Shown here: positions 43,492 through 51,622 of the stretch, in pieces
Position numbering within the stretch: the stretch's first letter is position 1
Layout of the letters: every line of letters starts with the position of its first letter
NCBI RefSeq assembly: GCF_020523965.1
Contig: NZ_JAJAPX010000001.1
Location: 310,001-374,000 of the forward strand
DNA from: Neotamlana sargassicola
GTDB lineage: Bacteria; Bacteroidota; Bacteroidia; Flavobacteriales; Flavobacteriaceae
DNA: 64,000 nucleotides
Reading direction: 5' to 3'
Made by a program: the position numbers and the translations under genes
The notes under the pieces: model-generated
The model's database searches: none
What the model was told of the DNA's origin: nothing
What the model saw: the letters and a program-made list of their open reading frames with translations, nothing else

Positions 43492-43968
43492 TTATTTTAG
43501 CTTCTTTTTGGCTTTTGCCATTTTTTCTTCAAGCGTTTTAATTTTTTTATCCCATTTAGCTTCATCAACTGGCGATAATTTTCCGCGCTCCATTAATTTT
43601 GTGCGCTTTTCTTGAGCTTTTTCTAAATTGCTTTTCGCCTTATCGAAATTAGATTGGGCTTTTTGCTTTTTAGCTAATTCCTTTTCGGCTTTTTTACGTT
43701 TATTTTCAGCTGATTTTTCCTTTTTTTCTACTTTTTTAGCTTCTTTTTTAGCTTTTTCGGCCTGTTTAGCTACTTCTTCAGCTTTTTGAATTTGAACCGC
43801 TTTTTTTATTTCCGCTTTTCTCTCTAATGTTAGTGTTTCGGTAACATCGGCACCATCTTTAAATATTCGCTCTCCTTTTACTTCAAAATTTTGCTTATCT
43901 ACTTTTACTTTTTGAGCATTTACGGCAAAACTTAAGCCTAAACAAAGGGCTAACATAACATATTTCAT
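43492..43968 (-). CDS. Secreted lysine-rich coiled-coil protein
   Basis: A 158-residue exported protein with signal peptide MKYVMLALCLGLSFAVNAQ, a short beta-like stretch (QNFEVKGERIFKDGADVTETL) and a long Lys/Ala/Glu-rich coiled coil (~48-158). No family recognised with certainty. It is probably periplasmic; the very high charge suggests binding of nucleic acid, polyanions or the cell wall, but this is inference. It lies downstream of the LytTR two-component pair in the same direction with a 69-nt gap. Confidence 0.75.
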   Translation of the reverse strand: MKYVMLALCLGLSFAVNAQKVKVDKQNFEVKGERIFKDGADVTETLTLERKAEIKKAVQIQKAEEVAKQAEKAKKEAKKVEKKEKSAENKRKKAEKELAKKQKAQSNFDKAKSNLEKAQEKRTKLMERGKLSPVDEAKWDKKIKTLEEKMAKAKKKLK

Positions 43969-44037
43969 AATTAATTTTATTTTATTGTTTCTGTTAAGAC
44001 ACGAAGCATATTAAAAAGTTACTCCTTTAACACAATT

Positions 44038-44727
44038 TTAAATACCTAAAAGTTTTAAAAGTTTTTGCTTATATGTTCTACCAATAGGAATTTTTTCTTG
44101 GTTTATATAAACTAAATTTCCCGAAATTTTATCGACAAATTTACGGTTTATAATAAAGCTTTTGTGCACTTGAAAAAACTGGTTTTCGGGCAATTTTTCT
44201 ACCCAATTTTTTAGCGAATCCACATAAGTTAATTTTTGGTTTTGAGTAACCACAGTGATATAATTACGGTGCGATTCGATATACAAAATAGAATTAATTG
44301 TTATTTTATGAAGCGTTTTATCGACATTTAAAAAAAAGCCTTCGTTGTTTAAATCCTCGATTTCTTTAATCGGATTCAATCTGGTTTTGGCTTTATTAAC
44401 GGCTTTTAAAAACCTGTTAAACGAGAACGGTTTAACCAAATAATCGACAATAGTATCGAGCTCGAAACTGGTTACAGCATACTCTGGATAGGCGGTTGTT
44501 ACAATAATTTTGGGCGGGTTTTTAACGGTTTTTATAAAATCTAAACCAGGCATATCGGGCAAATTAATATCGAGAAAAACCACATCGACGCTGTTAATGT
44601 TTAAAAAGGCATTGGCTTCAATAGCTGCTTTAAACACACCTTTTATTTCAACATTGGGCAACTTCTCGATGTAATTTTTTATAATGTTTTGTGCCGGTAT
44701 TTCGTCTTCAATTATTATACAATTCAT
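44038..44727 (-). CDS. LytTR-type response regulator
   Basis: A 229-residue response regulator. The N-terminal receiver (residues ~1-118) has the acidic pocket ED at 7-8, the phospho-acceptor Asp in VVFLDINLP, the Thr in VTTAYPEY and the Lys in VKPFSFNRF. The C-terminal LytTR DNA-binding domain (~132-229) includes ILYIESHRNYITVVT and FFQVHKSFIINRKFVDKI. Its start overlaps the stop of the histidine kinase gene by 4 nt (ATGA), so the two form a coupled pair. Confidence 0.94.
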   Translation of the reverse strand: MNCIIIEDEIPAQNIIKNYIEKLPNVEIKGVFKAAIEANAFLNINSVDVVFLDINLPDMPGLDFIKTVKNPPKIIVTTAYPEYAVTSFELDTIVDYLVKPFSFNRFLKAVNKAKTRLNPIKEIEDLNNEGFFLNVDKTLHKITINSILYIESHRNYITVVTQNQKLTYVDSLKNWVEKLPENQFFQVHKSFIINRKFVDKISGNLVYINQEKIPIGRTYKQKLLKLLGI

Positions 44728-45695
44728 TCTAAATTAATTAACAATGTAACACTAAAACTATTCATTTTATTTACTTGCAATTCGTAATTACCTTTATAGA
44801 GTAAGTTTAAACGTTTTTCTAAATTTTTTAGGCCTATTTTTTGCTGAATAGTTTCGTTTTTTAGATTATCGAAATCGTTTTCACAAATTAATTTTAGTTT
44901 TCCTTTTTTTACGGTTATTTCAATACTAATTTCACTATTTAAAACACTGTGTTTAAAGGCATTTTCAATAATAGTTATGAGCAATAACGGCGCGATATGA
45001 TGCTGAAGCGTATCCATTTGCTTCGTGTATTTTATGGTTTTAACACCTTCGGTTCTTAGTTTTTGAAACTTAATATAATTATCGATAAACTCTATTTCCT
45101 TCTCTAAAGCCACCATAGTTTCATTGCTTTCGTACAACACGTGTTTTAAATTATTGGATAGCATTAAAATAAGCTCGGGCGTTTCGGCTGGTTTTTCTAA
45201 AGCGTAGGAATAAATGGTGTTTAAATTATTAAATAGTACATGCGGATTTATTTGAGTTTTAAGAAACTTTAGTTCCATTTCGGCATGTTCTTTTTTTATT
45301 TTTTCCACCTGCTCTTGCTCATTAATAAAACGATATAACACCCAGACAAACGAAAAGAAAATTAAAGGCACTAATGTTTGCCATAAATAATCGCTTAAAC
45401 ATTTATACAAACTGCAACCACATTGAGCAAAAGCATAACAATACAGTTGAGTTGCAAAAAAAGAAATGGCTGCAAAAACAAATATGTAAAACGCGTACAA
45501 CTTCTTTTTAACAAAAAATGGCAACAATAAAAAATTGTTTAAATAGACAATAACTACCAATAATACCAAGTATTGCAAAAACGGATTCTCTTTCCAATAG
45601 AAATTAGAGAACAAAAACAGCGACACAAATACAAATAGCAACCAAAACAAAAGATGTACTAATATTTGAGAAATATGTTTTTTTACAATAACCAT
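44724..45695 (-). CDS. LytS-type sensor histidine kinase
   Basis: A 323-residue kinase with four N-terminal membrane helices (residues ~8-130), no large sensor domain, then a His_kinase domain (LKTQINPHVLFNNLNTIYSYA, with the phospho-acceptor His in NPH) and an ATPase domain (LLLITIIENAFKHSVL, GLKNLEKRLNLLY). The usual residue after NPH is F (NPHFLFN); here it is V. The helices probably sense a membrane or envelope signal. Partner of the regulator at 44038. Confidence 0.93.
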   Translation of the reverse strand: MVIVKKHISQILVHLLFWLLFVFVSLFLFSNFYWKENPFLQYLVLLVVIVYLNNFLLLPFFVKKKLYAFYIFVFAAISFFATQLYCYAFAQCGCSLYKCLSDYLWQTLVPLIFFSFVWVLYRFINEQEQVEKIKKEHAEMELKFLKTQINPHVLFNNLNTIYSYALEKPAETPELILMLSNNLKHVLYESNETMVALEKEIEFIDNYIKFQKLRTEGVKTIKYTKQMDTLQHHIAPLLLITIIENAFKHSVLNSEISIEITVKKGKLKLICENDFDNLKNETIQQKIGLKNLEKRLNLLYKGNYELQVNKMNSFSVTLLINLE

Positions 45696-45860
45696 TCATT
45701 AAAAATAGACAGAAATAAAAAAGCATCAAACAATTTTGTACAAACGGCCTCTTTAATTAAACCAACGCCAACATATTGCATATGGTACAAACAAAACAAC
45801 CGTTAAAACCATTAAGGTTGCATACTGTACATTTTAATTGAAACCTTCAACTTAACACGC

Positions 45861-45868
45861 TAGTTTTG
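45861..45868 (+). promoter_or_regulatory. -7 promoter box of the thioredoxin/TPR gene
   Basis: TAGTTTTG, an exact TAnnTTTG match, 23 nt before the ATG at 45892. The intergenic region upstream holds three GTACA elements (45738, 45785, 45827) that may be regulator sites. Confidence 0.6.
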
Positions 45869-45891
45869 AGAAACATCAATCTTACTTTTTC

Positions 45892-46782
45892 ATGAAACGA
45901 GCAGTTATTTATCTATTTTTAATTTGTGTTCAAATTAATTTTTCTCAAAACCTAAATCAATTAACCATTAACAATGACGGCAAAGAAATTTTACTAGGAG
46001 AAATTAACAAAACGGGACTTACACACAATAGTTTTGGCACCTGGTTTAACAAAAACTATAACGATTATATTGTTAATAAAGATCTAGTTAAACAATTAAA
46101 AGATAGCCTAGACGCCTACCACATAAAAGTATTTTTAGGCACTTGGTGTGGCGACAGTAAACGCGAAGTACCACGATTTTATAAAGTTTTAGAACGTGCC
46201 AAATTTCCTGAAAATCAATTGCAAGTTTTTGCTGTTAACAATACCGAAGACGCCTATAAACAAAGCCCTAACCACGACGAAAAAGGGCTGAACATTCACC
46301 GTGTGCCAACTTTTATTTTTTATAAAAACGGCAAAGAAGTAAATAGAATTGTAGAATTTCCCGTTGAAACTTTTGAACGCGACATTTACAATATTTGCGT
46401 TACAAACAAATACCGCCCAAATTACCTCGTTGCAAATTATATGTACCATTTAATAAACACAAAAAGCATGGATAGCTTAACCATTGAAGCACCCATTTTA
46501 ATACCGCGATTAGCCGAATTTACTAAAGGAAGCAGAGAACTTAACACTTATGGCTATTCCCTTTTACGATCAGGCGAAACAGAAAAAGCTTTATTTGTTT
46601 TTAAGTTGAACTCACAAATATACCCTTATAAATACAATGTTTACGATAGTTTAGGCGAAGCTTATTTTAAAACTGAAAATTACACAGAGGCATTAAAAAA
46701 TTATTACAAAGTGCTAAGCTTAAAACCAGACAATGAAAATGCTAGTATTATGATAGAAAAAATAAATAAATTAACGCATTAA
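45892..46782 (+). CDS. Secreted thioredoxin-like protein with C-terminal TPR
   Basis: A 296-residue exported protein with signal peptide ending INFSQ (~18). The thioredoxin-fold domain (~60-170) has the active-site region FLGTWCGDSKREVPRF, with one Cys and Ser where the second Cys of CxxC would be, and the cis-Pro loop HRVPTFIFYKNGKE. About two tetratricopeptide repeats lie near the C-terminus (YNVYDSLGEAYFKTENYTEALKNYYKVLSL). Without a resolving Cys it is more likely a monothiol or binding protein than a disulfide reductase. Divergent from the LytS/LytTR pair. Confidence 0.82.
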   Translation: MKRAVIYLFLICVQINFSQNLNQLTINNDGKEILLGEINKTGLTHNSFGTWFNKNYNDYIVNKDLVKQLKDSLDAYHIKVFLGTWCGDSKREVPRFYKVLERAKFPENQLQVFAVNNTEDAYKQSPNHDEKGLNIHRVPTFIFYKNGKEVNRIVEFPVETFERDIYNICVTNKYRPNYLVANYMYHLINTKSMDSLTIEAPILIPRLAEFTKGSRELNTYGYSLLRSGETEKALFVFKLNSQIYPYKYNVYDSLGEAYFKTENYTEALKNYYKVLSLKPDNENASIMIEKINKLTH

Positions 46783-47127
46783 ACCCAATTTAGCTGGCTT
46801 TAATAAGGGAATGATTTCTTTTCTGATTTTCAACTTAATATCTTGAATTTCCTTTAAGTTAGCTTCGCATTTTTTATTGCACCTATTTTTAGATGCTAAG
46901 GCACAATTTGCACAACTGTTAAATTTTTCGAAGTTATTTATAAAATCTAAGGTTTGATATTTTTGAAATACCCTAAAGCTTTTCAATTTCACTTTACTAC
47001 TATCATGTACGTACAATTTATCTGTTTTTAACTTTTGCTTCAATGATGTACAAACCTTATATGTAAGCATTAAACTTATAGCAGCATAGCTAATAATGAA
47101 AACCGAAAGCACACAATAAATTATCAT
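46771..47127 (-). CDS. Hypothetical membrane-anchored Cys-cluster protein
   Basis: A 118-residue protein with one N-terminal membrane helix (residues ~3-25), then a basic region with a C-x2-C-x7-C-x3-C cluster (CANCALASKNRCNKKC) that could bind a metal. No family recognised. Its 3' end overlaps the thioredoxin/TPR gene by 12 nt. A TTTAA-rich tract precedes it; no clear -7 box. Confidence 0.6.
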   Translation of the reverse strand: MIIYCVLSVFIISYAAISLMLTYKVCTSLKQKLKTDKLYVHDSSKVKLKSFRVFQKYQTLDFINNFEKFNSCANCALASKNRCNKKCEANLKEIQDIKLKIRKEIIPLLKPAKLGLMR

Positions 47128-47247
47128 AGCGAAGTGTATTTGAGATTATTTTTCGTAAAATTAAAACAATACACTTCTTATTTTCTTTGAATTTCGTTGG
47201 ATGGAAAAAATGTGTCGACTAAGATTAACTAACTTTAGATTAACACC

Positions 47248-49020
47248 TTATACAATATTCATTTTTTTTAATAAAAAGGAAGCATTCATATTTTGACAAA
47301 TCCCTTGTTTTAATTTATAATCGAAATACAACTCATCATTTACTATTTCGGCATCGAAATAATAGTTTTTAATTTGGTGAAGCTCATTTTCCAATTCGCA
47401 TAAACTTAAATCGTGAGTCGCGATAATACCTGTTGCATTTGATGCTACTAATTTTTCAACAAATTTACGCGAGCCAATCGCTTTATCAGTGCTATTTGTT
47501 CCTTTTAAAATTTCATCGAGAATAATAAAATACGGTTCCTTATTAATGGTTTCAACAATGTATTTTAAGCGCGTTAATTCTGAAAAGAAATACGAACTAT
47601 CATCGGTTAACGAATCGGTAGTTCGCATGCTTGTTATTAATTTTACAGGTGCATATTTACTAGAATTTGCACAAACTGGCAAACCAACATTCGCCATAAC
47701 AATATGTAATGAAACGGTTCGTAAAAAGGTACTTTTACCTGCCATATTTGCTCCAGTAACTATAAAAAACTGTTCGGTATTTAATACTAAATCGCTATCA
47801 ATGCGCTTATTTTTATCAAGTAATGGGTGCCCCAAACCTTCTGCATTTATAACAGCTTCAGATTCTACAATATCTGGAAACACAAATTCTGGATGATTAA
47901 AAACATAGTTTCCTAAACTGTTGTAGGCATCGAAAAACGAAACCACCTCAAACCAATCTTCAACTTTGGCACCGTGTATTTTAATCCATTGTTCAATCTT
48001 ATAAGCGTTTTTTAAATCGTTTAAAAAGAATCCATTTCCAAAAATGGCACCAATTAAATTATTGCGATTATCGAGCGCATCCAAAGCCTTTGAAAACCAT
48101 TTAAAAACTTGTGAAGCCTTTTGATCGTTTGACTTAATTAACTCCTGTTTTGTCTGAAGTAATTCCGAAGAAAAAGAAGCGTCCTCAATTAATTTAAGCA
48201 AGGTTGTATATTGCCTAAACGTATCTCTTATTTTATTGGTATTACTTGCTAAAACATTAATTTTCTTTAAATAAACACCTGTAATCCCAAGGCCAAAAAC
48301 CAACCAATAGCCAATAAAACCTAAGCTAGAAATAATTCCTGTAAGGGTTAAACCAAAAATTGATAAAGACAAAACTGTAAACACCAATGGCAGCCATTTT
48401 ATAAATGCCGTTGTAAAAGGCTTATACTGCTTTAACCAATTAATTATGTTATGCGCTGGTGTTTCAACTTCTACTAAGCTTGATGTCGCGCTGTATAATT
48501 GACGCCATTCAGGTTGTTCGCTAAGTGCTTTTATGGCTTCCTGCCTATCGCCAATGCTTGTAATATTATTCGCTTTTAAGGCATTAGCAAGTTTTTGCGC
48601 GCCTTCTGTAATGGTGGTTCGGTTTATAAACTGAAAAAACGATCCGCGACCAAACAAATCTATATCTAAACTATAAAAATGAGACGAATCTTGAAACTGT
48701 TTACCATCGTTACGGTTATAAAAATCGCCTGCTGCTATTTTAAGCTCATCGTCGTTTATTCGTTTTAAATTTTTATTTATAGCTTTTTGTGTTTTTAAAT
48801 CGGTGTATTTTGAAAGCAAAAAACCAAACACAGCCAAACCAATAACCACAAAAATAACTGCCACTTGCCATTGCGAACGCATTGTATAAGCCCCAAACGC
48901 TGTTAACCCAAAAACCGAAATTCGCAACAAACTAAACCAACGTAACTTAGTTGTAATTTGTTTCGTTTTATTGGCATAAATTTCGCTTTGCTTTTTATAA
49001 TAATGTAAAGGATTTTGCAT
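47248..49020 (-). CDS. MutS-like DNA mismatch repair ATPase (C-terminal type), membrane associated
   Basis: A 590-residue protein. Two pairs of hydrophobic helices occur in the N-terminal half (residues ~28-70 and ~205-250), then a clamp-like helical region and a C-terminal MutS ATPase domain with Walker A GANMAGKSTFLRT and Walker B FIILDEILKGTNSTDK and ATHDLSL. The mismatch-binding domain of MutS is absent, so it is not a classical repair protein. Such MutS-related membrane proteins are common in Bacteroidota; the function is unknown. Confidence 0.9.
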   Translation of the reverse strand: MQNPLHYYKKQSEIYANKTKQITTKLRWFSLLRISVFGLTAFGAYTMRSQWQVAVIFVVIGLAVFGFLLSKYTDLKTQKAINKNLKRINDDELKIAAGDFYNRNDGKQFQDSSHFYSLDIDLFGRGSFFQFINRTTITEGAQKLANALKANNITSIGDRQEAIKALSEQPEWRQLYSATSSLVEVETPAHNIINWLKQYKPFTTAFIKWLPLVFTVLSLSIFGLTLTGIISSLGFIGYWLVFGLGITGVYLKKINVLASNTNKIRDTFRQYTTLLKLIEDASFSSELLQTKQELIKSNDQKASQVFKWFSKALDALDNRNNLIGAIFGNGFFLNDLKNAYKIEQWIKIHGAKVEDWFEVVSFFDAYNSLGNYVFNHPEFVFPDIVESEAVINAEGLGHPLLDKNKRIDSDLVLNTEQFFIVTGANMAGKSTFLRTVSLHIVMANVGLPVCANSSKYAPVKLITSMRTTDSLTDDSSYFFSELTRLKYIVETINKEPYFIILDEILKGTNSTDKAIGSRKFVEKLVASNATGIIATHDLSLCELENELHQIKNYYFDAEIVNDELYFDYKLKQGICQNMNASFLLKKMNIV

Positions 49021-49047
49021 GAAAATAGTTGCTATTTAAAAAAAGAA

Positions 49048-49073
49048 AAGCCCTGAAAAACTTCAGAGCTTTA
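49048..49073 (-). terminator. Terminator between the YugP-like gene and the MutS-like gene
   Basis: Stem AAAGC-C-CTGAA/TTCAG-A-GCTTT with one mismatch and loop AAAC; on the minus strand it is followed by a T-rich run. It lies 19 nt past the stop of the gene at 49092. Confidence 0.7.
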
Positions 49074-49091
49074 ATGTAATTTCTTAATTTG

Positions 49092-49787
49092 TTAATCGCG
49101 ACCTCCAAAAACTTGAAGCGCCCAGTATAATAAAGATGCTAAAGCACCAATTGCTGCCACTAAATATGTTCTTGCAGCCCATTTTAAGGCATCTTCCGAT
49201 CCTTTATATTCGTCTGGTGTAACTATATTTTTATTTTTTAACCAAGCCAAAGCACGGTTACTTGCATCGTACTCAACAGGTAATGTAATAAAGCTAAATA
49301 AGGTTGCTGCTCCCATAAAAACAAGGCCTAAAACAGCCACCAAAAACCCAATACTCGAACCCGATGCTGCACCTAAAACCAATCCGCCAATTACCAACCA
49401 TTGCGACATACCAGAGGTAACCGAAACCACAGGCACTAAGGCAGAACGCATTTTTAATGCACTATACGCTTGCGCGTGCTGTACCGCATGGCCACACTCG
49501 TGAGCTGCTACGGCAGCAGCAGCAGCATTTCGCTGGTTGTAAACGGCCTGACTTAAATTTACAGTTTTATTTTTTGGGTTGTAATGGTCGGTTAAACGTC
49601 CTGGTGTAGAAATAACCTCAACATCGTAAATACCATGATCTGCCAACATTTTCTCTGCAATTTCGGCACCACTCATCCCGTTGCGTAATGGTGTTTTTGA
49701 GTATTTAGCAAATTTTCGTTTTAGCGTATTACTTACTAACCAACTAACTAAGGCAATCGCTCCAATTAATATATAATATCCTAACAT
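49092..49787 (-). CDS. YugP-type neutral zinc metallopeptidase
   Basis: A 231-residue membrane protease (DUF2268/YugP, Zn_peptidase_2 family). It has an N-terminal helix (~1-18), the HEXXH site VAAHECGHAVQHAQAY, two or more further membrane helices and EYDASNRALAWL, whose Glu/Asp probably completes the zinc site. The substrate is unknown; a role in membrane-protein quality control is often assumed. Flanked by terminators, so monocistronic. Confidence 0.92.
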   Translation of the reverse strand: MLGYYILIGAIALVSWLVSNTLKRKFAKYSKTPLRNGMSGAEIAEKMLADHGIYDVEVISTPGRLTDHYNPKNKTVNLSQAVYNQRNAAAAAVAAHECGHAVQHAQAYSALKMRSALVPVVSVTSGMSQWLVIGGLVLGAASGSSIGFLVAVLGLVFMGAATLFSFITLPVEYDASNRALAWLKNKNIVTPDEYKGSEDALKWAARTYLVAAIGALASLLYWALQVFGGRD

Positions 49788-49876
49788 TTTTTTAATATTT
49801 TTAGTTTAATAATTTAAATATAACAAAAATAAAGCCAATGTTGTTAAAATGATATTCTGTCAGTATATAAATAAAA

Positions 49877-49910
49877 AAAACGGAAAATAGCATTGCGCAT
49901 TTTCCGTTTT
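49877..49910 (-). terminator. Terminator of ald
   Basis: A 12-bp stem AAAACGGAAAAT/ATTTTCCGTTTT with a 10-nt loop (AGCATTGCGC); on the minus strand it is followed by a T run. It starts 24 nt past the ald stop. Confidence 0.85.
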
Positions 49911-49933
49911 AACATATCACTCTTAAGTAAAAC

Positions 49934-51037
49934 CTAAGCTTTTTCAAACTCTAAGTCAAAAGCTTCAGCTATTTCTTTATAAACAATTTTTCCGTTTACA
50001 ATATTTAATCCTTTTTGTAAGGCTTTATTATTTTCGCATGCCTTTTTCCAACCATCATTTGCCAATTTAATAACATAAGGTAATGTTACGTTAGTCAAAG
50101 CCATTGTAGAGGTATAAGGTACTGCTCCTGGCATATTGGCTACACTGTAATGCACAACCTCATCTATAACATAAGTAGGATCTTGGTGCGTTGTAGGCTT
50201 GGTAGTTTCAAAACAACCACCTTGATCTACGGCCACATCAACCATTACAGCTCCTGGTTTCATTTCTTTAAGCATATCTCTAGTAATAAGCTTAGGTGCT
50301 TTTGCTCCTTTAATTAAAACGCCACCAATAATTAAATCGGCATCTTTAATATGCTTTCTAATATTATATTCGCTAGAAAACTCACTAATAACATTATTTG
50401 GCATAGAATCACTTACATACCTAAGCGCTTTCATGTTAATATCCATAATAGTTACTTGCGCTCCTAAACCAGAGGCCATTTTAGCCGCTTGATATCCAAC
50501 AATACCAGCACCTAAAACTAGAACTTTTGCTGGCGGAACACCTGGTACACCTCCCAATAAGATACCACGACCTTTAATTGGTTTTTCTAAATATTTAGCT
50601 CCTTGTTGTATAGACATTCTTCCTGCAACTTCAGACATCGGAATTAACAACGGTAACGAGCCATCTTCCGCTTCAACAGTTTCGTAAGCAATACAAACTG
50701 CTTTACTATCTATCATCGCATTTGTTAAAGGTTCGCTAGATGCGAAATGGAAGTAAGTAAACACAGTGTGGTGCTCTTTTATTAAACCATATTCTTCGGC
50801 TATAGGTTCTTTAACCTTTACAATCATTTCTGCTGTAGCGTAAACATCTTCTATAGTATCTAGAATAGTTGCTCCAGCTTCAATGTAATCTTCATCTAAA
50901 AAACCACTATTAAATCCTGCATTTTTTTGCACATAAACCGTATGGTTTCTTTTGGTTAGTTCAAAAACCCCAGAAGGCGTCATACCTACACGGTTTTCGT
51001 TGTTTTTAATTTCTATTGGAACACCAATTTTCATCAA
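49934..51037 (-). CDS. ald: Alanine dehydrogenase
   Basis: NAD-dependent enzyme interconverting L-alanine and pyruvate plus ammonium. The 367-residue sequence has KIGVPIEIKNNENRVGMTPSGV at the N-terminus, the Lys/His active-site area (VKVKEP; YFHFAS), the NAD motif VLGAGIVGYQAA, and MVDVAVDQGGCFET with the catalytic Asp. Two consecutive Met codons begin the frame (51037, 51034). The shadow of the family, transhydrogenase alpha, is excluded by length. It would feed carbon from alanine toward pckA-driven gluconeogenesis. Confidence 0.94.
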   Translation of the reverse strand: MMKIGVPIEIKNNENRVGMTPSGVFELTKRNHTVYVQKNAGFNSGFLDEDYIEAGATILDTIEDVYATAEMIVKVKEPIAEEYGLIKEHHTVFTYFHFASSEPLTNAMIDSKAVCIAYETVEAEDGSLPLLIPMSEVAGRMSIQQGAKYLEKPIKGRGILLGGVPGVPPAKVLVLGAGIVGYQAAKMASGLGAQVTIMDINMKALRYVSDSMPNNVISEFSSEYNIRKHIKDADLIIGGVLIKGAKAPKLITRDMLKEMKPGAVMVDVAVDQGGCFETTKPTTHQDPTYVIDEVVHYSVANMPGAVPYTSTMALTNVTLPYVIKLANDGWKKACENNKALQKGLNIVNGKIVYKEIAEAFDLEFEKA

Positions 51038-51204
51038 TAATTAATTTAGATTATTTTATTAAAGCAATTTACAACGAATTAATTATATATTGTAATACAA
51101 AAAGCGGAAAACTTCATTTTTATTAAAATAAAAAAAATAAAAACAGAATTTTAGTAACTTTAAAAATTACAATAATTAATACTAGAAAGATTTAAAAAAA
51201 TAGG

Positions 51205-51456
51205 CTATTTTTTTGCGTATTTAATTTTGAAGTAAACTAACATAAACGCCGAAATCACCGTAATACTATTAGCCACAATCATTGATGGGCTGTTTATGCT
51301 AATACCATAAATTAGCCACAATATAATACCCACAAAAAACATGGTTAACATGGGCATAGATAAACTGGTAACATCTTTAGTTTTCCAGGTTTGATACACC
51401 TGTGGCAAAAAGGCCGCAGTAGTTAAAAATGCGGCAACAAAACCTACAATTTCCAT
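51205..51456 (-). CDS. SemiSWEET sugar transporter
   Basis: An 83-residue triple-helix-bundle protein that dimerises to a sugar uniporter. The PQ-loop motif LPQVYQTWKTKDVTSLSM and the pattern of three membrane helices are diagnostic, with the Asn of ISINSPSMIVANS in helix 3. I start at 51456 (MEIVGFVAAFLTT): the in-frame extension to 51549 is encoded by repeat copy E (its codons read SPTPTLGGVTPK) and is not part of the family. Confidence 0.9.
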   Translation of the reverse strand: MEIVGFVAAFLTTAAFLPQVYQTWKTKDVTSLSMPMLTMFFVGIILWLIYGISINSPSMIVANSITVISAFMLVYFKIKYAKK

Positions 51457-51486
51457 AATAAAATGGTATAATTTAAATAAAAATTT

Positions 51487-51579
51487 GGGCGTTACACCTC
51501 CTAAGGTCGGCGTCGGGCTTTGCGCTATATCTTTTTTATCATACTTCAAAAAAAGGATGCCGCTTCAATCCCTAACGCA
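51487..51579 (+). repeat. GGGCGTTAC...CTAACGC intergenic repeat, copy E
   Basis: Begins GGGCGTTACACCTCCTAAGG and ends CAATCCCTAACGCA, with GTCGGGCTTTGCGCTA inside as in copy C (GTCGGGCTTTACGCTA). It is placed between leuS and the SemiSWEET gene, in the leader region of the latter. Confidence 0.85.
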
Positions 51580-51622
51580 ACGTGTAACTCCCAAATAACA
51601 TATAGTTTAATAGAAACTAAAT

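Noticed and set aside
43830-43850. TTAGTGTTTCGGTAACAT, similar to the Pho-like repeat TAATGTTTCGG-TAACA
   Set aside because: It is inside the coding sequence of the secreted coiled-coil protein (codons for DVTETLTL), not upstream of a gene, and has no further repeats at 11-bp spacing.
51457-51549. N-terminal extension of the SemiSWEET protein
   Set aside because: These codons come mainly from repeat copy E and precede the conserved first helix; the ATG at 51456 gives the normal family length.
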